Below, piece after piece: positions 1 to 12,467 of a DNA stretch of 64,000 nucleotides. The notes beneath the pieces are model-generated. The model saw only the letters and a list, made by a program, of their open reading frames with translations, made no database searches and was not told the DNA's origin. The stretch is taken from NCBI RefSeq assembly GCF_012273515.2, contig NZ_CP050975.2, positions 1,798,001 to 1,862,000 of the forward strand. The letters are read 5' to 3'. Positions within the stretch are counted from its first letter, which is position 1. Every line of letters starts with the position of its first letter. Origin of the DNA: Streptomyces sp. RPA4-2. Its GTDB lineage: Bacteria; Actinomycetota; Actinomycetes; Streptomycetales; Streptomycetaceae. The translations under genes and the position numbers were made by a program.

Positions 1-217
1 GATAGACGAGGGTCTGGCGGCGCTCCTGCTGGAGGACGCCGACGGCGTCCTCGGTGGGGTAGCCGATCTTCTCGACGACGTCGGACACGTGGAACAACTG
101 GTTCGCCTCGCGCCCGGTGATGACCGTCGCGAAGGCCCAGATACCCGTCAGGGAGAGGAGTGGCACGAGGAGCAGCGCCACGATCTTCCGGCGGATGGAC
201 TTCCCGCGAAAGCGCAT
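1..217 (-). CDS. Sensor histidine kinase with nitrate/nitrite-sensing domain, N-terminal fragment
   Basis: Only the first 72 codons are inside the window; the gene runs off the left edge. The start is the ATG at 217. The N-terminus is basic (MRFRGKSIRRK), followed by a hydrophobic stretch at about residues 12-32 that should be the first membrane helix. After it comes the beginning of an extracytoplasmic sensor segment containing LFHVSDVVEKIGYPTEDAV and LQQERRQTL, which is typical of the NIT-domain kinases of Streptomyces, the class that includes the CvnA proteins of conservon operons. No kinase domain can be seen here, so the call rests on the N-terminal pattern only. The gene is divergent from the membrane protein at 664. 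Confidence 0.6.
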   Translation of the reverse strand, partial: MRFRGKSIRRKIVALLLVPLLSLTGIWAFATVITGREANQLFHVSDVVEKIGYPTEDAVGVLQQERRQTLVY

Positions 218-663
218 GGCCTCCCCCAGCTCGGCCCCCTCCGGCCCGGGGGCACACCTGTGCGTCAACAAACGGCGTGAGCCTACTACTGACTCACAGG
301 TAACTCGAAGGGCTGTCCGGGCGGCCGCCCGGCGCGAAGGTCGCGGAACCTACGCGCTTCCGGGAACCGGGGATGGGCAGTTGTCCGTCCATTGGGGGAG
401 ATTGCCTCCCTGATTCCGGCACGCGTGAGCGAATCGCATCGGACCGGCGGACTTGGTCAGTTGGCCGGATTTTTTCGCTGGTCGGGAATCTTCGGGGCAC
501 TCCGTTCGTCTTTCTGTGTGGGATATGGGGGCGGAATCGGCCACAGGGGTCGCATGACGCGTCCAGGCGGCGTAAAGCAGCGCAAGCCGGGCAGCCACTG
601 GGGAGCAGGTGCCGTACGGCACCCGTGCGAGAGGTCTGCTGGGCGGTGGGGAGTGACGAGTTG
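218..663. other. Divergent intergenic region, no gene seen
   Basis: This 446-bp stretch separates the kinase start (217, minus) from the start at 664 (plus). Reading frames that cross it continue the downstream protein upstream of its likely start, or lie antisense to it, and they show no recognisable domain. A small hairpin GGGAG-ATTG-CTCCC lies near 395-410. It presumably carries both divergent promoters, but I could not place a convincing -35/-10 pair. Confidence 0.4.
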
Positions 664-1527
664 ATGGGCACGGCGGAGCGGCACGGGGCGTCCGGGAGCG
701 GTGTTGCGGCACCGGTGGCGGAGCGCGGAACCGCACAGGCATCGGATCGCGACAGCCCGGTGGACGGGCGCGATCGAGGGGACGGGCGGCACGCCGCGGC
801 GGGCGGACCCGGCGAAGTGGGCGGACAGAGAGCTGTCACGGCCGAGCGCGAGCGGTCGGGCGGGCGGGGCGCCTCGCATCAGGAGCAGGACCCCGTGATC
901 GGGCGGCAGGCCGCCGCCCGGGACGGAGGCGCCCGCACCAGCGTGGGGAGTCGATACGTACGACGGAGCGGCTCTGCCGCGGCATCCCGTGAGCACGAGC
1001 ACGCGGGCAGGCCGGGCGGTGCGTCCGACGGGCACCGGCATGTGGAGGGGACGGGAGTGGCCGCCGGTGCGCAGGGGGCGGCGAGCCGGGGCGGTGCGGT
1101 CGGCCGGGGCGTCGCCGCGCACGAAGAGCAGGCGTACTACCGGCCGTTGTGGATCGAGGAGCCGGCGCGGCGTCGGCGGTTGCCCGACCCGGTGCGGACG
1201 TCGGCCGTGCGGGCGGTCCTCATCATCTCCGTGACACTGATCCAGGCGGTGACCGCCTTCCTGGCCACGATGGCGGCGTCCTGGCTGGCCTTCCCCATGG
1301 TCCTGAGCAGCGTGGCCAGCACGGTCGTGGCGACCTGGGCCGTCCTCGACGTCTGGGTCACACGGCAGGTGTGGAATCAGCGCAACGGGGTGGTGTCGGA
1401 GCCGAGCAGCACCGCCCGGGCCCTGCGGCGGGAGCGCCGTCGGGCGCGACGCCAGGCGCGCACGACGGAGCGGGCGCAGGAGCGGATACAACGGCGGGGC
1501 GGCGCCGGGCGGTTGTCGCACCCGTGA
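664..1527 (+). CDS. Hypothetical membrane protein with disordered N-terminus
   Basis: I do not recognise the family. The ATG at 664 is preceded by a GGGGAG ribosome-binding sequence, which makes it better supported than the ATG at 373 in the same open frame. The 287-aa product has about 170 residues rich in Gly, Arg, Ala and Ser that look disordered. Two hydrophobic segments follow, AVLIISVTLIQAVTAFLATM and a second one beginning WLAFPMVLSSVAS. The tail is strongly basic (RRERRRARRQAR). This suggests a small two-helix membrane protein with a cytoplasmic arginine-rich tail, of a kind common in Streptomyces genomes. It is convergent with the reductase gene ending at 1746. Confidence 0.55.
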   Translation: MGTAERHGASGSGVAAPVAERGTAQASDRDSPVDGRDRGDGRHAAAGGPGEVGGQRAVTAERERSGGRGASHQEQDPVIGRQAAARDGGARTSVGSRYVRRSGSAAASREHEHAGRPGGASDGHRHVEGTGVAAGAQGAASRGGAVGRGVAAHEEQAYYRPLWIEEPARRRRLPDPVRTSAVRAVLIISVTLIQAVTAFLATMAASWLAFPMVLSSVASTVVATWAVLDVWVTRQVWNQRNGVVSEPSSTARALRRERRRARRQARTTERAQERIQRRGGAGRLSHP

Positions 1528-1562
1528 GGCCGAAGGCCTGAGGTCGGCATCGTCGACCATTT

Positions 1563-1605
1563 CTGAGGGCGACGCCCCGAGATCAGCGTCGTCGACGCCT
1601 CTCAG
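1563..1605. terminator. Possible bidirectional terminator
   Basis: An imperfect inverted repeat between two convergent genes pairs CTGAGGGCG near 1563 with CGCCTCTCAG ending near 1605, with one bulged base. No U-tract follows, which is normal for Streptomyces terminators. Confidence 0.35.
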
Positions 1606-1745
1606 TGCGGTGCTTCGAGGCCGACTGTCCCGACGCCGGGCTCCGGGGGTTCACCCTCCCGGAGCCGCGTTCGGGAAGCCGTCCGGGCCCAGCACGTCGG
1701 GCCGCCTCGCGCCTCGCGCTCATCGGGTCGCCCTCAGAGGCGGCG

Positions 1746-3008
1746 TCAGAGGTTCGCGACGGCGGCTTCGTCTTGTTCCACCGGGCCCTGGCTGGAGGCG
1801 AGTTGACGCCTCGCCTTCATGAACGGGCGCGGGCGGTCGACGGAGAGCACGGCGGTGGTGCGGCCATCTCGCTCGTACAGGGCGAGGAGGCCGCCCTCTC
1901 CCGGTGCGCCGTCCTCGATGGTGCCCTCGGCGATCCGGACGGTGTCCGCCTTCTGGCGACGTCCCGCGAACTGGATGCGCGCGCCGTACTGATCGGACCA
2001 GAAGTAGGGCACGGCGCGTACGGTCCCGATGGTGCGGCCGGCGAGCAGGTTGCCCACCGCGACGCGGGGTTGTTCCGTGGCGGAGGTCCAGTGCTCGGCC
2101 CGGGTGCCACCGACGCGGGCGACGTCGCCGACGGCGACCACCTGGGGCAGCCCGGTGACACATCCGTCGTCGCACAGGACGCCGTCGTGCAGGGCGAGTG
2201 TCGAACCGGCCAGCCAGCCGGTGTTGGGGGTGGCGCCGATACCGACGATCACGACGTCGGCGGGCAGGATCCGGCCGTCGGAGAGCTCCACTCCGGTGAC
2301 AGCGGGACCCGCAGGCCCGTGGGCGCGCTCCGGACCCCTCGCGTCGCGATCCCGGCTCGCGCCGGCCCCGCTGCCCCGCAGCGCGGCGACCCCGGTGCCG
2401 GTCACCAGCTCGACGCCGCCACGTCGGTGCAACGCGGCGCACACGGCGGCCATTTCGGGGCCGAGGGGGAGGACGAGAGGCAGTGGGGCGGCCTCGACGA
2501 CGGTGACGTCGTGACCGAGTCCGGCACAGGAGGAAGCGGTCTCGGCGCCGATGAAGCCGCCGCCGATGACGACGACGCGGCGCGGTCCGTGGACGAGTTC
2601 CGCGCGCAGGGCACGGGCGTCGTCGAGGGTGCGCAGGGTGTGCACACCGGTGAGGCCGTCACCCGGAAGCCTCCGGGCCGAGGCACCGGTGGCGATGACC
2701 ACGCCGTCCGTGGAGACGGTACGGCCGTCGTCGAGGAGGACGGTGCGGTCACGGGTGTCGAGGCCACGGGCGCGTACGCCGAGCAGCCACTCGGCGTCGA
2801 GTCCGGCTCTCTCCTCGGCGTCGGTCAGGGCGAGTCGGGACTCGTCGGCGCGGCCGGTGAGGAAGTCCTTGGACAGGGGCGGGCGGTCGTACGGCTCATG
2901 GATCTCGTCGCCGACGATCACCAGGCGGCCGTCGAAGCCCTGGGACCGTAGTTCCCGGGCGGCGTACAGACCGGAGAGCGAGGCACCGACGACGGTCACG
3001 GTCCTCAT
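1746..3008 (-). CDS. FAD/NAD(P)H ferredoxin reductase of a Rieske oxygenase system
   Basis: The 420-aa product begins MRTVTVVGASLSGLYAARE, an N-terminal FAD-binding Rossmann motif (GxSxxG). EPYDRPPLSKDFL at residues 42-54 is the conserved motif of ferredoxin reductases of the BphA4/HcaD family. A second dinucleotide motif, VVVIGGGFIGAETA, marks the NAD(P)H domain, and ADVVIVGIGATPN is the conserved FAD-contact segment. It transfers electrons from NAD(P)H to a [2Fe-2S] ferredoxin. Its start codon overlaps the stop of the upstream Rieske ferredoxin gene (ATGA at 3005-3008), so the two are translationally coupled. The natural acceptor of that ferredoxin in this cluster is the Rieske oxygenase at 9677-10822; this last link is inference. 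Confidence 0.88.
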   Translation of the reverse strand: MRTVTVVGASLSGLYAARELRSQGFDGRLVIVGDEIHEPYDRPPLSKDFLTGRADESRLALTDAEERAGLDAEWLLGVRARGLDTRDRTVLLDDGRTVSTDGVVIATGASARRLPGDGLTGVHTLRTLDDARALRAELVHGPRRVVVIGGGFIGAETASSCAGLGHDVTVVEAAPLPLVLPLGPEMAAVCAALHRRGGVELVTGTGVAALRGSGAGASRDRDARGPERAHGPAGPAVTGVELSDGRILPADVVIVGIGATPNTGWLAGSTLALHDGVLCDDGCVTGLPQVVAVGDVARVGGTRAEHWTSATEQPRVAVGNLLAGRTIGTVRAVPYFWSDQYGARIQFAGRRQKADTVRIAEGTIEDGAPGEGGLLALYERDGRTTAVLSVDRPRPFMKARRQLASSQGPVEQDEAAVANL

Positions 3009-3325
3009 GCGGCGGTGCCCTCCTCCACGGCCAGGTGCACATGGATGATTCCGTCGTCCACGGTGACGCGGTGCGTGCGGACGGGGCGCCGCGCCGGAAG
3101 ACATGTCGGCTGCCCCGTACGGAGATCGAAGGAGGCGGCGTGCAAGGGGCACTCGACCAGACAGCCCTCCAGCCAGCCCTCCGAGAGGGAGGCGTCCTGG
3201 TGGGTGCAGGTGTCGTCGACGGCGTAGAGCTCGCCGTCGGCGTTGAACACGGCGATGGGCGGGGTGATGTCGACACGGACGGACGCGCCCGCGGGGAGGT
3301 CGGCAAGGCGGCAGACGGGAATCAT
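3005..3325 (-). CDS. Rieske-type [2Fe-2S] ferredoxin
   Basis: The gene encodes 106 aa starting at ATG 3325 (MIPVCRLADLPAG). The Rieske cluster ligands are visible as CTHQDASLSEG and CPLHAASFDLRTG, the CxH...CxxH pattern of soluble ferredoxins that feed aromatic-ring or N-demethylating oxygenases. The length is usual for the family. An open frame extends upstream to 3454, but the short start fits the family better. It is transcribed divergently from the IclR gene. The 40-bp operator candidate at 3418-3457 lies about 95 bp upstream of this start, so IclR control is plausible. Confidence 0.88.
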   Translation of the reverse strand: MIPVCRLADLPAGASVRVDITPPIAVFNADGELYAVDDTCTHQDASLSEGWLEGCLVECPLHAASFDLRTGQPTCLPARRPVRTHRVTVDDGIIHVHLAVEEGTAA

Positions 3326-3417
3326 GGGCCCCCCTCTCGGTCCGGGACTCTCCGTCCGGGACCTCCTGGTCCAGGTGGTCCGGACACCTTTCCGGTTCCG
3401 GACGCTTCGGTAACATG

Positions 3418-3457
3418 ATGTTTCGCATGGCGCACGAGGGAGCGCTATGCGCAACAG
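3418..3457. promoter_or_regulatory. IclR operator candidate, copy 1
   Basis: This 40-bp block lies between the divergent ferredoxin and iclR genes. It matches the block at 4677-4716 without gaps at about 28 of 40 positions. Shared elements are ATGTT at the left end, CAT-N-GCGCA in the middle, and ATGCGCAACAG at the right end. TGTTTCGCA at 3419-3427 and TGCGCAACA at 3448-3456 form a widely spaced near-inverted repeat. Confidence 0.6.
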
Positions 3458-3539
3458 AATCCGTGCGGGGGTCCCGTCACGTCAAGGGCTTCCCGCAGAT
3501 GCGGCCCAAACAGGGCTGCCAGGTGGTGAGAGTTGAGCT

Positions 3540-4361
3540 ATGACCCGCACGCAGAAGCAGGCTGAGCACTCCGAGGGCTTTCCCGAGAAGCGGAACGGCA
3601 GGGGCGCGGGCAGTGCCGTCCAGTCGGTGGACCGCGCCGTGAGCGTGCTGGAGATCCTCGCCCGGCTCGGCGAGGCCGGGGTCACCGAGATCGCCGAGGA
3701 GCTGGACGTGCACAAGTCCACCGCCTTCCGCCTCCTCGGCGTCCTGGAGAACCGCGGTCTGGTGGCCCAGGCCAAGGACCGCGGGAAGTACTACCTGGGG
3801 GCCGCCGTACTGCGCCTGGCGGGAGCGGCGGCGGTGCGCCTGGACATCTCCCAGGAGGGCGTCCCGGTCTGCCGCGAACTCGCCGACGAGCTGGGCGAGA
3901 CGGTCAACATCGCGGTCCTCGACGACGACGCGGCGGTCAACATCATGCAGGCCCGCGGCACCGCCTCGGTCACCGCGCAGAACTGGCTCGGCAGACGCAC
4001 CCCGCTGCACGCCACCTCCAGTGGCAAGGTGCTGTTCGCGCACATGCCGCCCACGCTGCGCGAAGGCCTGCTCGCGAGGCCGCTGCCGCGCTTCACGGAG
4101 CGGACGGTCACGGGCCCCTCCACCCTGCGCGCGGAGCTGGATGCCGTGATCGAGCAGGGCTACGGCATCACCGTCGAGGAGCTGGAACTCGGCCTTGCCG
4201 CCGTGGCCGCGCCGGTCCGCGCGCACGACGGCAAGGTGATCGCGGCGATCAGCGTGTCGGGGCCGGTCTACCGGCTGAACGCCGACCGCCTCCCGGAGCT
4301 GTCCAAGCGGACGGTGGCTGCGGGGGCCGAGTTGTCACGGCGGATGGGGTACGGCTTCTGA
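3540..4361 (+). CDS. IclR-family transcriptional regulator of the betaine/choline cluster
   Basis: The 273-aa protein has an N-terminal winged helix-turn-helix (VTEIAEELDVHKSTAFRLL, about residues 43-61). This is followed by the IclR effector-binding domain, with the typical TPLHATSSGKVLFA and ITVEELELGLAAVAAPV segments. The start is ATG 3540. It sits between the formaldehyde dehydrogenase gene and the divergent ferredoxin/reductase pair. Similar 40-bp sequences lie in front of both transcription units (3418 and 4677). It therefore probably controls the cluster and its own expression. Whether it represses or activates, and its inducer (choline, betaine or a downstream amine), cannot be read from sequence. 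Confidence 0.9.
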   Translation: MTRTQKQAEHSEGFPEKRNGRGAGSAVQSVDRAVSVLEILARLGEAGVTEIAEELDVHKSTAFRLLGVLENRGLVAQAKDRGKYYLGAAVLRLAGAAAVRLDISQEGVPVCRELADELGETVNIAVLDDDAAVNIMQARGTASVTAQNWLGRRTPLHATSSGKVLFAHMPPTLREGLLARPLPRFTERTVTGPSTLRAELDAVIEQGYGITVEELELGLAAVAAPVRAHDGKVIAAISVSGPVYRLNADRLPELSKRTVAAGAELSRRMGYGF

Positions 4362-4555
4362 GAGCCGCCGCGGACGCCGGCGGGACCGCCGCGAAGACGG
4401 GGTCACCGGCTGCGGCGACGGCGGCAAGGGCCGGTTCCGACGCCCCCTCAACTGCCTTTCCTCACCCGCCTTTCCTCACCCGGACGAGGCCCGCACGCGC
4501 CCCCACGGGGTGCGCGCCGCGGCGGAATCGAGCCGATTCGTCGCCTCACCACGAC

Positions 4556-4584
4556 GCGGGGCCCGGGACGATCCCGGGCCCCGC
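4556..4584 (+). terminator. Perfect 13-bp hairpin downstream of iclR
   Basis: GCGGGGCCCGGGA at 4556-4568 pairs perfectly with 4572-4584 across a 3-base loop. It lies about 195 bp after the iclR stop and upstream of the next promoter, consistent with transcription termination. The rest of the 4362-4730 spacer holds no open gene. Confidence 0.65.
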
Positions 4585-4648
4585 CGCCTTGTGTGTCCGT
4601 CAGGTTTCGGGCACCCCGTTCCTTTTGCCAAGGGTTAACTCCCACCCC

Positions 4649-4716
4649 TTGACGGCTCGCTGACGGCGTTCTCAAGATGTTCCTCATCGCGCAACCCATA
4701 GTGCAATGCGCAACAG
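4649..4716 (+). promoter_or_regulatory. mscR: Promoter and IclR operator candidate, copy 2
   Basis: TTGACG at 4649-4654 could be a -35 element, with TCAAGAT (4672-4678) about 17 bp downstream as a weak -10. The 40-bp block at 4677-4716, which matches the copy at 3418-3457, would lie over the transcription start. The ribosome-binding sequence AGAGGAGC (4718-4725) follows directly. The promoter elements are inference; the repeat is seen. Confidence 0.5.
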
Positions 4717-4730
4717 CAGAGGAGCTTGTC

Positions 4731-8472
<3,742 letters not shown>

Positions 8473-8510
8473 GAAACCCGGACACGCCCCAACACGCCCA
8501 GGAGGTCCCG

Positions 8511-9665
8511 GTGTCCCCCACCTACGACGTGATCGTGATCGGTCTCGGCGGCATGGGCAGTGCCGCCGCCCACCATCTGTCGGCCCGCGGCGCCCGCGTG
8601 CTCGGCCTGGAGAAGTTCGGCCCGGTCCACAACCGCGGCTCCAGCCACGGCGGTTCGCGCATCACCCGGCAGTCCTACTTCGAGGACCCGGCGTACGTAC
8701 CCCTGCTGCTGCGCTCCTACGAGCTGTACGAGGAGCTGGAGAGGGCGACGGGCCGTGAGATCGCCACCCTCTGCGGCGGTGTGATGATCGGCCGTCCCGA
8801 CTCGCGGACGGTCTCCGGTTCGCTGCTCTCCGCCGAGCGGTGGGACCTGCCCCACGAGATGCTGGACGCCCCGGAGATCCGCCGTCGCTTCCCGACCCTG
8901 AACCCGGACGACGACGAGGTCGCGCTGTACGAGGCACGGGCCGGGCTCGTCCGCCCCGAGAACACCGTCGCCGCGCACCTCCAGCTCGCCACCCGGCAGG
9001 GCGCCGACCTGCACTTCGAAGAACCGATGACGCGCTGGGAGCCCTACCGGGACGGGGTGCGTGTCCACACCGCCGAGAACACGTACACCGCGGGCCGGCT
9101 GGTGATCTGCCCGGGTGCCTGGGCGCCGCGGCTGCTGACCGACCTCGGGGTGCCGTTCACCATCGAGCGCCAGGTCATGTACTGGTTCCAGCCGAAGGGC
9201 GGGGTCCGGCCGTTCCTGCCCGGGGAGCATCCCGTCTACATCTGGGAGGACGGCGCCGGAGTCCAGGTGTACGGCTTCCCGTCCATCGACGGGCCGGAGC
9301 TGGGCGCCAAGGTCGCCTTCTTCCGCAAGGGCGTCGTGACCACCCCGGAGACCATCGACCGGACGGTCCACGAGGACGAGATCCAGGCCATGGCGGATCA
9401 CATGTCCCGTTGCATCCCCGACCTGCCCGGCACCTTCCTCAAGGCCGCCACCTGCATGTACTCCAACACCCCCGACGAGCACTTCGTCATCGCCCGCCAT
9501 CCGGCGCATCCGGAGACCGTGACCGTGGCCTGCGGTTTCTCCGGGCACGGCTTCAAGTTCGTGCCGGTCGTCGGCGAGATCCTGGCCGACCTCGCGCTGA
9601 CCGGCACCACCGATCACCCGATCGGGTTGTTCGACCCCCACCGCCTCACCGCCGCGCCCGCCTGA
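8511..9665 (+). CDS. soxA: Monomeric sarcosine oxidase
   Basis: The 384-aa protein starts at GTG 8511 with GGAGG six bases upstream. [19 protein letters not shown] is the FAD-binding motif, and [20 protein letters not shown] is typical of monomeric sarcosine oxidases. The cysteine that binds FAD covalently falls at residue 315 in [13 protein letters not shown], the same position as in the well-studied monomeric enzymes. It oxidises sarcosine to glycine with release of formaldehyde and hydrogen peroxide (formyl transfer to folate is not expected). It lies 38 bp behind dimethylglycine oxidase and 11 bp before the Rieske oxygenase, in one transcription unit. Confidence 0.92.
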   Translation: MSPTYDVIVIGLGGMGSAAAHHLSARGARVLGLEKFGPVHNRGSSHGGSRITRQSYFEDPAYVPLLLRSYELYEELERATGREIATLCGGVMIGRPDSRTVSGSLLSAERWDLPHEMLDAPEIRRRFPTLNPDDDEVALYEARAGLVRPENTVAAHLQLATRQGADLHFEEPMTRWEPYRDGVRVHTAENTYTAGRLVICPGAWAPRLLTDLGVPFTIERQVMYWFQPKGGVRPFLPGEHPVYIWEDGAGVQVYGFPSIDGPELGAKVAFFRKGVVTTPETIDRTVHEDEIQAMADHMSRCIPDLPGTFLKAATCMYSNTPDEHFVIARHPAHPETVTVACGFSGHGFKFVPVVGEILADLALTGTTDHPIGLFDPHRLTAAPA

Positions 9666-9676
9666 GGAGTACGCAC

Positions 9677-10822
9677 GTGACGACGATCCCCGTCTCCCGG
9701 TCCCCCCTCTCCCCCAGCCTGATCGCCACCCTGCCCGGCCACTACTACACCGACCCGGAGATCTTCCGGCAGGAACAGGAATCCCTGTTCGAGTCGATGT
9801 GGTTCTGTGCCGTCCGCTCCGCGGATCTCGCCCGGCCCGGTGCCTTCCGTACCGTGCAGGTCGGCCGGGAGAACGTCCTGATCACCCGCTCACGCACGGG
9901 TGAACTGCGGGCCTTCCTGAACGTCTGCCGGCACCGCGGGGCCCGGCTGTGCACGCAGGAGTCGGGCGAGGTCCGCCGCAATCTCCAGTGCCCGTACCAC
10001 GCCTGGACCTACGGCCTCGACGGGAAGCTGGTCGCCGCGCCGAACCTGGTGAAGATGCCGGACATCGACCGCGTCGCGTACGGCCTGATCGGGGTGGCGC
10101 TGCGCGAGTGGCTCGGCTACGCCTGGGTGTGCCTGGCCGACGAGCCGCCCTCCTTCGAGGAGACGGTGCTGGGCGCGGCCGTGGAGCGGCTGGGCGACGC
10201 GGCCGCGATCGAGCACTACGGCACCGAGAAGCTGGCGCTCGGCAGGCGCGTCAGGTACGACGTGACGGCGAACTGGAAACTGATCGTCGAGAACTTCATG
10301 GAGTGCTACCACTGCGCCACGATCCACCCCGAGCTCACCGACGTGCTCCCGGAGTTCGCCGAGGGGTACGCCGCCCAGTACTACGTGGGGCACGGCGCCG
10401 AGTTCGGTGCGGACGTCCGGGGGTTCACGGTCGACGGCAGCGAGGGCTTCGGCCGGCTGCCGGACCTGGCGGACGACCAGGACCGCCGCTACTACGCGAT
10501 CACGGTGAAACCGACGGTCTTCGTCAATCTGGTCCCGGACCATGTCATCCTGCACCGCATGTTCCCGCTCGCCGAGGACCGCACGGTCGTCGAGTGCGAC
10601 TGGCTCTACGCGCCGGAGGTCGTGGAGTCCGGCGCCGACGTGTCCAGGTCGGTCGAGCTCTTCCACCGGGTCAACGAACAGGATTTCGAGGCCTGCGAGC
10701 GTACGCAGCCGGCGATGGCGTCGCGGGCGTACCGGAAGGGTGGTGTCCTGGTGCCCACCGAGCATCACATCGGGATCTTCCACGAGTGGCTGATCCGGCA
10801 ATTGGGAGGCCCCAGTGCCTGA
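9677..10822 (+). CDS. Rieske non-heme iron oxygenase, probable glycine betaine demethylase subunit
   Basis: The 381-aa product starts at GTG 9677 behind GAGGAG. Rieske ligands are in CRHRGARLC (Cys84, His86) and CPYHAWTYG (Cys105, His108). The mononuclear iron site is announced by ENFMECYHCATIHPEL. This is the catalytic subunit of a Rieske oxygenase; its architecture and its place between sarcosine oxidase and betaine aldehyde dehydrogenase point to GbcA-like N-demethylation of glycine betaine to dimethylglycine. No GbcB-type flavodoxin-like reductase is adjacent; the ferredoxin and reductase at 1746-3325 are the obvious electron donors. A stachydrine or carnitine substrate is an alternative. 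Confidence 0.85.
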   Translation: MTTIPVSRSPLSPSLIATLPGHYYTDPEIFRQEQESLFESMWFCAVRSADLARPGAFRTVQVGRENVLITRSRTGELRAFLNVCRHRGARLCTQESGEVRRNLQCPYHAWTYGLDGKLVAAPNLVKMPDIDRVAYGLIGVALREWLGYAWVCLADEPPSFEETVLGAAVERLGDAAAIEHYGTEKLALGRRVRYDVTANWKLIVENFMECYHCATIHPELTDVLPEFAEGYAAQYYVGHGAEFGADVRGFTVDGSEGFGRLPDLADDQDRRYYAITVKPTVFVNLVPDHVILHRMFPLAEDRTVVECDWLYAPEVVESGADVSRSVELFHRVNEQDFEACERTQPAMASRAYRKGGVLVPTEHHIGIFHEWLIRQLGGPSA

Positions 10823-12275
10823 CCTGTTCATCGACGGTACGTGGCGGGGCGCTCTCGACGAGCGCACCCGCGAGATCCGCTGCCCCGCCGACGGCTCCCT
10901 GGTCGGGGTCGTCGACGAGGCGGGCGGCAAGGACACGGTGGAGGCGATCGCCGCGGCACGCCGTGCCTTCGACGAGGGTCCCTGGCCCTCGACCCCGGCC
11001 GCGGACCGCGGCGACCTGCTGCTGCGCGTCGCCGACCTCCTCGTACGGGACAAGGACGCGCTCGCCCGCGCCGAATCGCTCGACACCGGCAAACGGCTCG
11101 TCGAGAGCGAGTACGACATCGACGACATCGCGAACTGCTTCCGCTACTTCGGCCGGGCCGCTTCCGCCGAGACCGGCCGGGTCGTGGACACGGGCACGGC
11201 CAGCGTGGACAGCCGGGTCGTGTACGAGCCCGTCGGGGTCTGCGCGCTGATCACGCCCTGGAACTATCCGCTGCTGCAGACAGCCTGGAAGGTCGCTCCG
11301 GCGCTCGCGGCGGGCAACACCTTCGTGCTGAAGCCGAGCGAGCTCACCCCGCACACGGCGATCCATCTGATGCGGCTTCTCGAAGAGGCCGGGCTGCCGG
11401 CCGGAGCGGCCAACCTCGTGCTGGGCGCGGGACCCGAGGCGGGCGCGCCGCTCGCCGACCACCCGGACGTGGACCTCGTCTCGTTCACCGGCGGCCTGCA
11501 CACCGGGCGGCGGCTGATGGCCGCGGCGGCCGGGACGGTGAAGAAGGTCGCCCTGGAGCTCGGCGGCAAGAACCCCAACATCGTCTTCGCCGACGCCGAC
11601 TTCGAGACCGCGGTCGACCTGGCGCTGACCGCGGTCTTCCTGCACTCCGGGCAGGTCTGTTCGGCGGGGGCCCGGCTGCTGGTCGAGGACCCGCTGCACG
11701 ACCGGTTCGTCGACGAGCTCGTCCGCCGGGCCGAACTGATCCGGCTCGGTGGACCGTTCGACGAGCAGGCGCAGACCGGGCCGCTGGTCTCGGCGGCGCA
11801 TCGCGCCAAGGTCGAGGCGTACGTCGAGCGGGGCGTCGCCGAGGGCGCGGTGCTGCGCTGCGGCGGCAGGCGTCCCGAGGGGCTCGACGAGGGGTTCTAC
11901 TATCTGCCCACCGTGCTCGACGAGTGCACGGGCGACATGTCCGTGGTCCAGGACGAGTCCTTCGGTCCGGTGCTGACCGTGGAACGCTTCCGTGACGAGG
12001 CGGACGCCGTGCGGCTCGCCAACGACACCGTCTACGGCCTGGCGGGCGCCGTGTTCACCACGGGCGAGGCCAAGGCACAGCGGGTGGCGGCGCGGCTGCG
12101 GCTCGGCACGGTCTGGATCAACGACTACCACCCCTATGTCCCGCAGGCCGAATGGGGTGGTTTCAAGCAGTCCGGTTTCGGGCGCGAGCTCGGACCGGCC
12201 GGCCTCGCCGAGTACCGCGAGGCGAAGCACATCTGGCGCAACACCGATCCGTCCCCGCAGGGCTGGTTCGCTTGA
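10815..12275 (+). CDS. betB: Betaine aldehyde dehydrogenase (ALDH superfamily)
   Basis: The 486-aa protein starts at GTG 10815, overlapping the Rieske oxygenase gene by 8 bp. Motifs: CALITPWNYPLLQTAWKVAPALAAGN (nucleotide-binding region, partly quoted as PWNYPLLQ), ALELGGKNPNIVFADAD with the catalytic glutamate, and FLHSGQVCSAGARL with the catalytic cysteine. WGGFKQSGFGRELG is the C-terminal ALDH signature of betaine aldehyde dehydrogenases. It oxidises betaine aldehyde to glycine betaine with NAD(P). With a choline oxidase in the cluster the second oxidation step would be served by two enzymes. Confidence 0.87.
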   Translation: MPDLFIDGTWRGALDERTREIRCPADGSLVGVVDEAGGKDTVEAIAAARRAFDEGPWPSTPAADRGDLLLRVADLLVRDKDALARAESLDTGKRLVESEYDIDDIANCFRYFGRAASAETGRVVDTGTASVDSRVVYEPVGVCALITPWNYPLLQTAWKVAPALAAGNTFVLKPSELTPHTAIHLMRLLEEAGLPAGAANLVLGAGPEAGAPLADHPDVDLVSFTGGLHTGRRLMAAAAGTVKKVALELGGKNPNIVFADADFETAVDLALTAVFLHSGQVCSAGARLLVEDPLHDRFVDELVRRAELIRLGGPFDEQAQTGPLVSAAHRAKVEAYVERGVAEGAVLRCGGRRPEGLDEGFYYLPTVLDECTGDMSVVQDESFGPVLTVERFRDEADAVRLANDTVYGLAGAVFTTGEAKAQRVAARLRLGTVWINDYHPYVPQAEWGGFKQSGFGRELGPAGLAEYREAKHIWRNTDPSPQGWFA

Positions 12276-12279
12276 TCAC

Positions 12280-12363
12280 CCGGTGATCGCCGGGTGATAC
12301 CTCGTAATCCCCGGGTGATCCCTGGTAATCCCCGGTGATTACAGGTAATCCCCGGTCATCCCT
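12280..12363. repeat. Short imperfect tandem repeat, about 20-bp unit
   Basis: Three units, at 12303-12322, 12324-12343 and 12344-12363, share GGTAATCCCCGG followed by GTGAT or TCATC. A more degenerate copy precedes them at 12280-12300 (GGTGATCGCCGGGTGAT). They fill the spacer between betB and the permease gene, just before a TTGACG hexamer at 12363. Confidence 0.7.
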
Positions 12364-12467
12364 TGACGGTTGCCTGAGCCACCTCCCGAATTTCCCGCCC
12401 GACCGCCGCCACCCCCCGACTCCACCCGCACGAGCCGCGCCCCTCTCCCCGATCCAGGAGGCCGCTC

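Noticed and set aside
457..1560. Minus-strand frame of 367 codons over the first membrane-protein gene
   Set aside because: It is Pro/Arg-rich with no start context; the plus strand has membrane helices and a ribosome site.
1605..2951. Long plus-strand open frame opposite the ferredoxin reductase
   Set aside because: The minus-strand frame has clear FAD and NAD(P)H motifs; the plus frame is a high-GC shadow with no domain.
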